Source: Tectiglobus sp965215755 (GTDB taxonomy: Bacteria > Pseudomonadota > Alphaproteobacteria > Rhizobiales > Hyphomicrobiaceae). Taken from it: 64,000 bases of DNA. The notes beneath the pieces were generated by a model, which saw only the letters and a program-made list of their open reading frames with translations, was not told where the DNA came from and did no database searches. The position numbers and the translations under genes were made by a program. Shown here in pieces: positions 46,195 through 54,717 of this stretch. The stretch lies in assembly GCA_965215755.1 (NCBI GenBank), contig OZ244119.1:248001-312000 (forward strand). The letters run 5' to 3'. Numbering within the stretch: the stretch's first letter is position 1; the number at the start of each line of letters is the position of its first letter.

Positions 46195-46374
46195 ATGCAT
46201 CGGGTCTGCGATATCCTGCGGCAAGCGTTGTCGCGTAGTCGTTACATCGAAGTCGATGGCGCTGGCCACATGTGTCCATTCACGCACGTCGATGCGATAG
46301 AGGCTGACATTGCGGATCACTTGAGAAAAGCGGAAAGCGTGCTCCCCAGCTTAGCGACCGCGCCGGCGGCATAA
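46195..46374 (+). pseudogene. Alpha/beta-hydrolase C-terminal stub
   Basis: The plus frame directly after the IS3 end reads MHRVCDILRQALSRSRYIEV and DGAGHMCPFTHVDAIEADIA, then DHLRKAESVLPSLATAPAA and a stop. The DGAGHM segment holds the catalytic His of an alpha/beta-hydrolase and the following helix is the usual C-terminal one. About 200 N-terminal residues are missing at the IS boundary. Confidence 0.75.
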
Positions 46375-46501
46375 GCGCCGCTCTGAGGCCGTCGAACGAT
46401 GCAGTGTTCTTCCCACGCACTCAGCTTATCTTTCTGATGCGGGAACCAGCACTTGGGTGTGACTGCGCAGGCTAAGCCGCAGGTTGATGTCTCTTATGTG
46501 G

Positions 46502-48173
46502 AGAGGGTGTGTGAAAAGACAGCTCGTCGCTTGTGATAGACTTATTTCGTTGATTCTCTGCGGGGTGGATCATGAAGCGGTTCATCGAGGGTGCTGATCG
46601 CAATCAAGCGACGCTGTTTCCCGAGCGGCTCGACGACTATGTCAGCGAAGATAATCCGGCACGTGCGATCGATGCGTTTGTTGATGCACTAGATTTGAGC
46701 GCACTCGGTTTTGATGTTGTGCCGGAGACCACTGGCCGGCCAGGTTATCATCCGGCGACGATACTCAAGATCTACGTTTACGGTTATCTCAATCAGATCC
46801 AATCCTCGCGCCGCCTGGAACGCGAGTGCGGCCGCAATGTCGAGCTGATCTGGCTGACAGGCTCACTCAAGCCCGACTTCAAGACCATTGCCGATTTCCG
46901 CAAGGACAATGGGCCAGAGATCCGTAATGTGTGCCGCCAATTCATTGCACTTTGCCGTGACATCAAGCTGCTCGATTGTGCCAGCGTTGCCATTGACGGT
47001 AGCAAGTTCAAGGCGGTGAACGCCAAGGCCAAGAATTTCACGCGTGAGAAGTTGCGCAAGCGCTTCAAAGAGATTGACGAACGTATCGGACGTTATCTGT
47101 CGGAACTCGATCGCGCTGATGAAGTTCAGTCGGCAACCGGCATGCCAGTCAGCGAAGCGGAGGTTCGGCGGATCACCGACAAAATGGCGTGGCTCAAGAA
47201 GGAGTCCGAAAAGTTGGAAGCGATCAAAGCCGAGATGGATCGCACTGATGCCGACCAGATCTCGGAAACAGACCCGGATGCACGCTCCATGGCGATCACC
47301 AGCCGGCATCCCCGTATCATCGGCTACAATGTGCAAAGTGTGGTTGATACCGAGAACCATCTGATCGTTGCGCACGAAGTTACTAACATCGGGTCGGACC
47401 GCAACGCATTGGCGGACATGGCCAACCTGGCACGTGATGCACTGGGTGTCGATAAACTCGATGTCGTTGCCGACAAAGGCTACTATAAAGGCGAGGAGAT
47501 CGTTACTTGCGAAGACGATGACATCACGGTCACGCTCCCCAAACCGACGACATCGAATGCCAAGGCACATGGCCGGTTCGACCGCAGCTTGTTCATCTAT
47601 GATGCCGAAAGGGACAGGTATGTTTGCCCGGCGGGGCAATATCTCACCTCTCGCATGACACGCAAGGAAGGCGGCAAGGTGCTACATCGCTATTGGACAA
47701 CGGCTTGCGGAAGTTGTCCGGTCAAGCATCACTGCACACCCAGCAAAGAGCGGCGCATCTCCCGGTGGGAACGCGAAGATGTCCTTGAGCGTGTGCAACA
47801 GCGCCTTAAAGATAACCCGGACAAGATGGCGACGCGCCGCGAGACCGCCGAGCATCCCTTTGGCACGATCAAAGCTTGGATGGGTGCAACTCACTTCAAG
47901 ATGCGAACGCTCAAACACGTCGCAACAGAAATGGCGTTGCACGTCCTTGCCTACAATATGATGAGAGTCATCGCGATCATCGGCATACCGGCACTGATCA
48001 AGGCCATCAGGGCCTTTTTATCTTGGCTCTCGGCAATAATCGTCCCAGGGCAAGCACTTGGCGGATCACAGAGAGATTCCATGGCGATTAGAGTCACCGA
48101 AAACCAAATTTCTGCACGGGCTTGGCCGTACCCGAATAAGAACTCAATCCCAGCATGTTCTCACACGCCCTCT
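46502..48173 (+). mobile_element. IS1182-like insertion sequence copy C (1672 bp)
   Basis: Starts AGAGGGTGTGTGAAAAG and ends with the imperfect repeat TCTCACACGCCCTCT. The flanks are GG at 46500-46501 and 48174-48175 (2-bp duplication). It is nearly identical to copy D and matches copy A; at least one base before the start codon differs (GGGG instead of GTG). Rebuilt empty site: TGTCTCTTATGTGGAC. Confidence 0.93.
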
Positions 48174-48350
48174 GGACGTTTCGACGCTTGTGCGCTGCGA
48201 AGATCAGCATTGAGGCTACGACCGGTGTTCAACTTATCGCGGCAGCATTCGGAAGTCGCGAACGGACCATTGCGGACATTGCGGAATTTTGCGGCCAGCC
48301 CAAGCTTCCTCATTCAGACCGTTTGCTGGCTTAGGCATTGCCGGCGTTAA
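46572..48350 (+). CDS. IS1182-like transposase (copy C), reads out of the element
   Basis: 592 aa. DUF772 N-terminal domain, DDE core and zinc-ribbon (YVCPAGQYL ... CGSCPVKHHCTPSKERRI) as in copy B, with the Glu segment AEHPFGTIKAWMGATHFKMR. No stop codon occurs before the right terminal repeat, so the frame crosses it (ACSHTPSGRF) and takes its last ~59 codons from flanking DNA. The core is intact and the protein may be active with a variable tail. Confidence 0.9.
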   Translation: MKRFIEGADRNQATLFPERLDDYVSEDNPARAIDAFVDALDLSALGFDVVPETTGRPGYHPATILKIYVYGYLNQIQSSRRLERECGRNVELIWLTGSLKPDFKTIADFRKDNGPEIRNVCRQFIALCRDIKLLDCASVAIDGSKFKAVNAKAKNFTREKLRKRFKEIDERIGRYLSELDRADEVQSATGMPVSEAEVRRITDKMAWLKKESEKLEAIKAEMDRTDADQISETDPDARSMAITSRHPRIIGYNVQSVVDTENHLIVAHEVTNIGSDRNALADMANLARDALGVDKLDVVADKGYYKGEEIVTCEDDDITVTLPKPTTSNAKAHGRFDRSLFIYDAERDRYVCPAGQYLTSRMTRKEGGKVLHRYWTTACGSCPVKHHCTPSKERRISRWEREDVLERVQQRLKDNPDKMATRRETAEHPFGTIKAWMGATHFKMRTLKHVATEMALHVLAYNMMRVIAIIGIPALIKAIRAFLSWLSAIIVPGQALGGSQRDSMAIRVTENQISARAWPYPNKNSIPACSHTPSGRFDACALRRSALRLRPVFNLSRQHSEVANGPLRTLRNFAASPSFLIQTVCWLRHCRR

Positions 48351-48541
48351 GCTACAGCGCATGAACAGTGGAGGGGCGAGTGGGCCTGACCTCGTCTTTC
48401 CCAGTCAAACGGCTTGTTGACCACCACCCTTGGATCGGAAACAAAAGTTTGTGCGGCCCTGTGTTTGGTACCGGGAAGGCCAAGCTCGACCGATAACATG
48501 ATGAACTGGTAGAGTGGCAAGTCCAATTATGGAACATCGCA
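48174..48541. other. Stretch between IS copy C and the 125-aa gene
   Basis: About 370 bases, partly covered by the read-through tail of the copy C transposase. It includes GGACGTTTC at the left, shared with the other side of copy D, and a GCGGACATTGCGG stretch. No independent gene seen. Confidence 0.4.
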
Positions 48542-48919
48542 ATGCAAGACCGATACTTGAAACGCCTGCGTAAGAAGGCAAAGAAGGGCATGCGGGGGTG
48601 GCCCGCGGCGACGATAGCCTTCTATGGTCCTGATCTCAATCGAGCCAGCAAGGTTGCGGTCGGCATCATACCTACCGAATTCGCAGAGGCGCTTGAGGTA
48701 CGCGATTGGCAGCTTGCAATCGGCGATGTGCGCACCGATTCACAAATAGCGCACGAAGTCCTTGACTTCATTGAGCGGTACGAGGTGTTGTCGGTGATTA
48801 TGACTGACACCATTATCGGTTGCCCGCATCAGCAGGGCATCGACTACGAAGCCGAGTGGTGTCCGCAATGTGAGTTCTGGAAAGGCCGCGACCGTTTTTC
48901 AGGCGAGTTGGTTCATTGA
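48542..48919 (+). CDS. Conserved hypothetical protein with C-terminal Cys/His motif (125 aa)
   Basis: Basic N-terminus (QDRYLKRLRKKAKKGMRGWP), a central alpha/beta segment (AATIAFYGPDLNRASKVAVG ... WQLAIGDVRTDSQIAHEVLD) and a C-terminal CPHQQGIDYEAEWCPQCEFW-type motif (His and three Cys, likely zinc). This resembles a Rhizobiales hypothetical family ending in CPHEEGxDYP...CPxCxxW. It lies between two inverted IS1182-like copies. Function is unknown; no ribosome site stands out. Confidence 0.75.
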   Translation: MQDRYLKRLRKKAKKGMRGWPAATIAFYGPDLNRASKVAVGIIPTEFAEALEVRDWQLAIGDVRTDSQIAHEVLDFIERYEVLSVIMTDTIIGCPHQQGIDYEAEWCPQCEFWKGRDRFSGELVH

Positions 48920-49035
48920 ATTCAGCGCTGGCTCACAATCCATAAAACGCGATGGACGAAGATGCCTCAAAAGCTGACGTCTACCGCTCATCTAGAACGC
49001 AATCCAAGAGGCTGAACAAGGGATGTTGTTCAGCC

Positions 49036-50760
49036 TCAATGCCACGGTGACAAGACGTCTGCATCGACCGGAAACGGTCGTATGGTGAGCTTCGGATGTC
49101 GTGTCGATTGAGTCACCTGCGGTCTGATTTTCCGGTAGCTGCTAATGGTGAAACGTCCAGAGGGCGTGTGAGAACATGCTGGGATTGAGTTCTTATTCGG
49201 GTACGGCCAAGCCCGTGCAGAAATTTGGTTTTCGGTGACTCTAATCGCCATGGAATCTCTCTGTGATCCGCCAAGTGCTTGCCCTGGGACGATTATTGCC
49301 GAGAGCCAAGATAAAAAGGCCCTGATGGCCTTGATCAGTGCCGGTATGCCGATGATCGCGATGACTCTCATCATATTGTAGGCAAGGACGTGCAACGCCA
49401 TTTCTGTTGCGACGTGTTTGAGCGTTCGCATCTTGAAGTGAGTTGCACCCATCCAAGCTTTGATCGTGCCAAAGGGATGCTCGGCGGTCTCGCGGCGCGT
49501 CGCCATCTTGTCCGGGTTATCTTTAAGGCGCTGTTGCACACGCTCAAGGACATCTTCGCGTTCCCACCGGGAGATGCGCCGCTCTTTGCTGGGTGTGCAG
49601 TGATGCTTGACCGGACAACTTCCGCAAGCCGTTGTCCAATAGCGATGTAGCACCTTGCCGCCTTCCTTGCGTGTCATGCGAGAGGTGAGATATTGCCCCG
49701 CCGGGCAAACATACCTGTCCCTTTCGGCATCATAGATGAACAAGCTGCGGTCGAACCGGCCATGTGCCTTGGCATTCGATGTCGTCGGTTTGGGGAGCGT
49801 GACCGTGATGTCATCGTCTTCGCAAGTAACGATCTCCTCGCCTTTATAGTAGCCTTTGTCGGCAACGACATCGAGTTTATCGACACCCAGTGCATCACGT
49901 GCCAGGTTGGCCATGTCCGCCAATGCGTTGCGGTCCGACCCGATGTTAGTAACTTCGTGCGCAACGATCAGATGGTTCTCGGTATCAACCACACTTTGCA
50001 CATTGTAGCCGATGATACGGGGATGCCGGCTGGTGATCGCCATGGAGCGTGCATCCGGGTCTGTTTCCGAGATCTGGTCGGCATCAGTGCGATCCATCTC
50101 GGCTTTGATCGCTTCCAACTTTTCGGACTCCTTCTTGAGCCACGCCATTTTGTCGGTGATCCGCCGAACCTCCGCTTCGCTGACTGGCATGCCGGTTGCC
50201 GACTGAACTTCATCAGCGCGATCGAGTTCCGACAGATAACGTCCGATACGTTCGTCAATCTCTTTGAAGCGCTTGCGCAACTTCTCACGCGTGAAATTCT
50301 TGGCCTTGGCGTTCACCGCCTTGAACTTGCTACCGTCAATGGCAACGCTGGCACAATCGAGCAGCTTGATGTCACGGCAAAGTGCAATGAATTGGCGGCA
50401 CACATTACGGATCTCTGGCCCATTGTCCTTGCGGAAATCGGCAATGGTCTTGAAGTCGGGCTTGAGTGAGCCTGTCAGCCAGATCAGCTCGACATTGCGG
50501 CCGCACTCGCGTTCCAGGCGGCGCGAGGATTGGATCTGATTGAGATAACCGTAAACGTAGATCTTGAGTATCGTCGCCGGATGATAACCTGGCCGGCCAG
50601 TGGTCTCCGGCACAACATCAAAACCGAGTGCGCTCAAATCTAGTGCATCAACAAACGCATCGATCGCACGTGCCGGATTATCTTCGCTGACATAGTCGTC
50701 GAGCCGCTCGGGAAACAGCGTCGCTTGATTGCGATCAGCACCCTCGATGAACCGCTTCAT
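49036..50760 (-). CDS. IS1182-like transposase (copy D), reads out of the element
   Basis: The annotated frame starts at ATG 50760 (an in-frame GTG three codons earlier is also present) and ends 123 bp outside the element at 49036. The protein is identical to copy C through ACSHTPSGRF and then differs because the tail is encoded by flanking DNA. All catalytic segments are present. Confidence 0.9.
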   Translation of the reverse strand: MKRFIEGADRNQATLFPERLDDYVSEDNPARAIDAFVDALDLSALGFDVVPETTGRPGYHPATILKIYVYGYLNQIQSSRRLERECGRNVELIWLTGSLKPDFKTIADFRKDNGPEIRNVCRQFIALCRDIKLLDCASVAIDGSKFKAVNAKAKNFTREKLRKRFKEIDERIGRYLSELDRADEVQSATGMPVSEAEVRRITDKMAWLKKESEKLEAIKAEMDRTDADQISETDPDARSMAITSRHPRIIGYNVQSVVDTENHLIVAHEVTNIGSDRNALADMANLARDALGVDKLDVVADKGYYKGEEIVTCEDDDITVTLPKPTTSNAKAHGRFDRSLFIYDAERDRYVCPAGQYLTSRMTRKEGGKVLHRYWTTACGSCPVKHHCTPSKERRISRWEREDVLERVQQRLKDNPDKMATRRETAEHPFGTIKAWMGATHFKMRTLKHVATEMALHVLAYNMMRVIAIIGIPALIKAIRAFLSWLSAIIVPGQALGGSQRDSMAIRVTENQISARAWPYPNKNSIPACSHTPSGRFTISSYRKIRPQVTQSTRHPKLTIRPFPVDADVLSPWH

Positions 50761-50830
50761 GATCCACACCGCAGAGAATCAACGAAATAAGTCTATCACA
50801 AGCGACGAGCTGTCTTTTCACACACCCTCT
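49159..50830 (-). mobile_element. IS1182-like insertion sequence copy D (1672 bp)
   Basis: Inverted relative to copy C. The transposase-start end at 50830 is AGAGGGTGTGTGAAAAG and the other end at 49159 is AGAGGGCGTGTGAGAAC. The flanks are CC at 49157-49158 and 50831-50832. Rebuilt empty site on the minus strand: TGTCCGCTATGTGGAC. Confidence 0.93.
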
Positions 50831-50979
50831 CCACATAGCGGACATGAGCCTTCAGCTTGGACTATGCGAAGTACGATTGCAGTCATCGAGTGGTCTCGGG
50901 AAACGTACCCGAGACAGTCTTCATTCGGCCACTCTTGCGATTGCTGGCTGCGTCCAAAAATAAGTTTTCAATTGGCAAG

Positions 50980-51705
50980 TCATGACTTCGTTGAATCCAT
51001 CACATTTTCGGTGCGTGTTGGATTGATGATAGCGTCGGAGTGGTGATGCATCTCCTCAATTTCTTCCGCACTACGGTAAGCCGGCTTCACGCCGGTAATC
51101 TGGCTGAGTTTTTCTGCCTCGATGTTGCGGCGGACTTCAGCCGTGAATGAGTTGAGCCGGTGATAGGCCTCGGAAACGGTGCGTCCCAGCGATGTCAGTC
51201 CATGGCCAAGCAACACAACCAAATTGGTCTCGCAGATAAACTCCTTGACCGGGCCGACATCCGCTTCAACATCAAGATGAGCCGGCAGGTAATAGGGGTG
51301 TTTGCCGTGGATGAACGGCATGTCGAGAGACAACACCTTCACCTCTTTGAAGCCCGCTCCGAAAAATGCGATCGATGCATCGTCATGCACGTGGATAACT
51401 GCATGAACATCCGGCCGCAGCCGGAGAATCTCACGGTTCAGATTGTGCCCGATGCTAGTTGTCCGTGAACCGTAAAGGATACGGCTGGTAGGAATATCGG
51501 TAATAACAATATTCTCCATCCCCATTTCTTCCAGCGAGATGCCAGCGTGTTTGGTGTAGGCAACTCCATCAGGAAAGTCGGGATGTGGTGCACGCATGGC
51601 CATGTTACCGAGCGTGTTGTGGATATAGCCACGTGCAGCGACCATACCAGCATAGCGTAAGAACTCGCTGCCGATGGCAGCATCAAAGTGGATCGGTGTT
51701 GGCAT
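50980..51705 (-). CDS. Class II aldolase/adducin family protein
   Basis: 241 aa from ATG 51705, with AAGGAGATACTT directly upstream; the longer frame from 51726 is unlikely. Metal- and substrate-binding features of the fold: GNMAMRAPHP, the two-His segment AVIHVHDDASIAFFGAGF and HGLTSLGRTVSEAYHRL near residue 180. It cleaves or isomerises a sugar-phosphate or hydroxy-acid in the cytoplasm; the substrate cannot be predicted. The nearest intact metabolic neighbour is a divergent VOC-fold gene. Confidence 0.88.
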   Translation of the reverse strand: MPTPIHFDAAIGSEFLRYAGMVAARGYIHNTLGNMAMRAPHPDFPDGVAYTKHAGISLEEMGMENIVITDIPTSRILYGSRTTSIGHNLNREILRLRPDVHAVIHVHDDASIAFFGAGFKEVKVLSLDMPFIHGKHPYYLPAHLDVEADVGPVKEFICETNLVVLLGHGLTSLGRTVSEAYHRLNSFTAEVRRNIEAEKLSQITGVKPAYRSAEEIEEMHHHSDAIINPTRTENVMDSTKS

Positions 51706-51904
51706 AAGTATCTCCTTGCAGCTCAATTCACTCTGACAGCTGCCGGCCCTGTCAGTGCCGGCAGGTGATCTTACCTCTGTTATTCAGTTTGCCCAATTCT
51801 GCCTTGGGTATCATACGGCTTGTTCGTACATTTCGTGGGCTTGCCAACCTAAGTGCTACCAAATTTAATTATTTGAGATTTCTGCAGTTAAGGAGCCTTA
51901 AGAC

Positions 51905-52435
51905 ATGAGCCGATTGTTCGGAAACTTACGACAGATTGGTATCGTTGTTAGCGATATCGATTTTGCCATGAAGCATTGGGTTGAAGCCTGCGGGATTGGT
52001 CCATGGTTCTATACAGACAAGCTACCACTGACTGAGTTTAGCTATCGGGGTTCGCGTTACGATGACATTCATATTTCCGTAGCTTTAGCGAACTCGGGAG
52101 AAATCCAACTCGAATTGATCCAACAGCGGTGTGATACGCCGAGCATGTATCGCGATTTTCTAAATTCGGGCTATGAAGGTATGCAGCACTGGTCCAGCTG
52201 GCCAACGGACTATGACTCATTGATGCATAGGGCTCTCTCGTCTGGCTACGAGGTCGGTCAGCAGGGAGACAGCCCGCGCGGTCGCTTCGTATATTTCTGG
52301 AATGAAGGTCATCCAGGAACGGTTATCGAAATGGCGGAAATGACAGCGGAGCGGGAGACGATATTTAGTAGTATACGAGCAGCTTCGATTGGTTGGAACG
52401 GGGAAGAGCCGATACGTAGCCAGTGGCCTTCATGA
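51905..52435 (+). CDS. VOC-family (glyoxalase-like) protein
   Basis: 176 aa. The N-terminal strand FGNLRQIGIVVSDIDFAMKH starts a Glyoxalase_4-type betaalphabeta module; a second half has GHPGTVIEMAEMT. Metal ligands would be Gln11 or a nearby residue, and Glu in TVIEMAE. It may be a dioxygenase, epimerase or lyase acting on small acids. The ATG follows TTAAGGAGCCTTAAGAC, a good ribosome site. It is divergent from the class II aldolase. Confidence 0.88.
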   Translation: MSRLFGNLRQIGIVVSDIDFAMKHWVEACGIGPWFYTDKLPLTEFSYRGSRYDDIHISVALANSGEIQLELIQQRCDTPSMYRDFLNSGYEGMQHWSSWPTDYDSLMHRALSSGYEVGQQGDSPRGRFVYFWNEGHPGTVIEMAEMTAERETIFSSIRAASIGWNGEEPIRSQWPS

Positions 52436-52520
52436 GTAACGTGATGAGGCAACGGCCCTGCTCTTGCGGATATTCGTGACGCATGTTCCAAGATTGGCAC
52501 ACTCCGCTTAGACCAGTGGC

Positions 52521-52720
52521 AGATCGGAAAAACTCGAGTGCGGTACTGACGTTTTAAGGTCAACAGGTCAAATAGGAACAACTGTCTCAGGAACGCTGGG
52601 ACGTCTGTGAAGGGACTCGCAGATCGGAAAAACTCGAGTGCGGTACTGACGTTTTAAGGTCAACAGGTCAAATAGGAACAACTGTCTCAGGAACGCTGGG
52701 ACGTCTGTGAAGGGACTCGC
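52521..52720. repeat. Perfect 100-bp tandem duplication
   Basis: The unit 52521-52620 is repeated without mismatch at 52621-52720 (unit starts AGATCGGAAAAACTCGAGTG and ends AAGGGACTCGC). The right copy carries the last 11 codons and the stop of the EmrB-type gene; the left copy repeats the same 3' sequence beyond the gene. Confidence 0.95.
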
Positions 52721-54216
52721 ATAAATATTGCGAGTGGCACCGCTAAGGCAGCGACCAAGCCAATGAGGAAGAATGCGTTGAGATACCCAATCATTGCGGC
52801 CTGCCGATTGATTTCACCTGCTATTCTCAGTAGCCCTAATGATGTTTCAGGATTCCAGACATCCGGCAGAGCTGTGAGGCCGAGATTGCCGTTGAACGGT
52901 GTCACCCGCTCCGTCATTTGCGAGTAATTGATGCTGGTTGTCCTAATCGCAACAAGGACGCAGATTGAAATGAACAAGCTAGACCCAAAGTTGCGCATCA
53001 GAATAAAGACCGCAGACCCCTCTGTTACCTGTGATCTCGGCAAGGTTGCAAATGCGAGGACAGTCATGGGCGTGAAGGTCACGCTTTGCCCGAGGCCGAG
53101 TAGATAGTTTGTCCAGAAAACATCGAACTCGGTGAGATTGATGTCGACAAATGCCATCCAGAATCCGGATAAAGCCTGGATTGCCAATCCCACTGCAATG
53201 CATGACCTCGGTGCGAGCCGAGTGAGCTTGGCAATGAAGAAGAAGGCTGTCCAGTTACCTAAGCCCCGCGCAGCTATCAAGGTTCCAATGACAGTTTCGG
53301 GATAGCCACGTAGATCATTGAGCAGCGTCGGTAGTAAGCTCAAGGCAGCGAAGCTCAGCATGCCCATAACGAATGCGATAATTGTGCCTATCGCGAAATT
53401 TCTATCGAGAAGCAAGCGAGGATTGAGGAACGGTTCTTTTGCTGTCAGGCAATGCGAAGCAAATATCCAGAAGGACAGACAACCCACAAAAGTTAGGAAA
53501 GCAATTTGCGGGGACTCATACCAATCCAGTTTGTGTCCTCGGTCTAGTACGAGCTGGGCGGCTATAATCGCTACAGCAAGAGCAAGAAAGCCGGTCCAAT
53601 CGAACTTGATTGCCTCACGTGAAGTATAGGCAGACAGAGCAAGCCAGATGCATACGAGAGCACAAATGCCTGGCGGCACAATCATGAAGAACGCAGCCCG
53701 CCAGTTAAATGCTTCAGTGGCAATTGCACCCAGTATCGGCCCAAGGACAGGTCCAAACACGGCACCTATGCCCCACATGACGATAGCAAACGGCTGAAGA
53801 TGGGGTGGAAAAGTTGCCAGTAATATTGCCTGCCCCATTGGCATAATCGGCGCGCCGAAAATACCTTGAGCAATACGCGCTAGAATGAGCTGATCGAGAT
53901 TGGAGGCAATTCCGCAAAGGAATGATGCAACTGTAAATCCCAACACCGTATAAAACATGATGTTGCGCCAGCCGATACGGCTGGAAACCCAACCGGTCAG
54001 CGGAGTTGCCACTGCGGTTGCCACTAGATTTAACGTAATGACCCAGGAAATCTCGTCTTGCGTTGCCGAGAATGACCCTCGGATTTGAGGAAGTACGAGA
54101 TTGGCCACAGTAATCGTCATGCCAAAAAGCAAGTTGGATAACTGTACCATCAGTAGGATAAGCCATTGCCGGCCTGTCAGGCCGAAAAGGCCGCCGCCAG
54201 CGGCCAGGTCGTTCAT
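52687..54216 (-). CDS. EmrB/QacA-family multidrug MFS exporter (DHA2, 14 TM)
   Basis: 509 aa with 14 hydrophobic helices. Landmarks are ISWVITLNLVATAVATPLTG, the loop SSRIGWRNIMFYTVLGF, AQGIFGAPIMPMGQAILLAT and the motif C IGAVFGPVLGPILGA. It exports hydrophobic toxins with proton antiport across the inner membrane. No membrane-fusion partner (EmrA) is adjacent. The stop and last 11 codons lie in the right unit of the 100-bp tandem duplication. Confidence 0.95.
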   Translation of the reverse strand: MNDLAAGGGLFGLTGRQWLILLMVQLSNLLFGMTITVANLVLPQIRGSFSATQDEISWVITLNLVATAVATPLTGWVSSRIGWRNIMFYTVLGFTVASFLCGIASNLDQLILARIAQGIFGAPIMPMGQAILLATFPPHLQPFAIVMWGIGAVFGPVLGPILGAIATEAFNWRAAFFMIVPPGICALVCIWLALSAYTSREAIKFDWTGFLALAVAIIAAQLVLDRGHKLDWYESPQIAFLTFVGCLSFWIFASHCLTAKEPFLNPRLLLDRNFAIGTIIAFVMGMLSFAALSLLPTLLNDLRGYPETVIGTLIAARGLGNWTAFFFIAKLTRLAPRSCIAVGLAIQALSGFWMAFVDINLTEFDVFWTNYLLGLGQSVTFTPMTVLAFATLPRSQVTEGSAVFILMRNFGSSLFISICVLVAIRTTSINYSQMTERVTPFNGNLGLTALPDVWNPETSLGLLRIAGEINRQAAMIGYLNAFFLIGLVAALAVPLAIFMRVPSQTSQRS

Positions 54217-54717
54217 GCCGATTGGACCTCTTGGACTGTTCCATCGGCCGATCCGTCTTCGCCGAGCTCAAAATACTAAGGAGGGACCGGACGACCCGGC
54301 AAGGTCGAATTCCGACTACCAGATCTGAATTATGATATTGGCGAGATCGCTACACTCGATTCACACGCGGAGGAGCGTACTTCTTAGCTAAAAGATGCGT
54401 CCACCAACCCTGCGCAACAACATATGGATGATGAACTATTTGCGGTGCTTGTGTTCCAGTTCATGATCTATCAAGTTCCAGCATTCCCTTTTGTGTGCTT
54501 CATGCGCACAGGTTCCTCCCAGACCCGTCACTCTTGTGGCGGGTCATTTTTTTTCCGTCCGAAACTGGAATTGCTGCGGAATTTTGGTTGGTGAGCTACA
54601 TCTTCCAAGTTTCGTAGCCACACGCGCGTTGAACTGACATACCTCAGAATGAAATCGCGGTTTGCAGATTATTCGCTAATGCCTGATTTCGCGATAGGCT
54701 TCGGCCAAGGTCCTACC
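54217..54717. other. Intergenic stretch with an orphan terminator
   Basis: About 500 bases between the divergently/convergently arranged EmrB and EamA genes (both minus). A 54-codon plus-strand frame from ATG 54424 runs through the terminator hairpin and is unlikely to be coding. See the terminator at 54522-54554. Confidence 0.5.
54522..54554 (+). terminator. Rho-independent terminator without an assigned gene
   Basis: A 10-bp stem GACCCGTCAC / GTGGCGGGTC (one G-T pair) with a TCTT loop, followed by A and eight T. It ends a plus-strand transcript, but no plus-strand gene lies within about 2 kb upstream, so it may terminate a small RNA. Confidence 0.8.

Noticed and set aside
46863..50469. Long open frames antisense to the IS1182-like transposases (258 aa, twice)
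   Set aside because: Exact mirror images of the same transposase sequence; no ribosome site, family or conservation beyond the element itself.
46502..50830. Composite transposon bounded by IS1182-like copies C and D
   Set aside because: Each IS has its own target duplication and the outer flanks are not direct repeats.
52521..52540. Repeat unit begins AGATCGGAA like a sequencing adapter
   Set aside because: Only nine bases match; the unit continues into exporter coding sequence, so adapter contamination does not explain it. Assembly error remains possible and is noted in the finding.
54424..54591. 54-codon plus-strand frame through the terminator hairpin
   Set aside because: No ribosome site, poor composition, and a strong terminator lies inside it.
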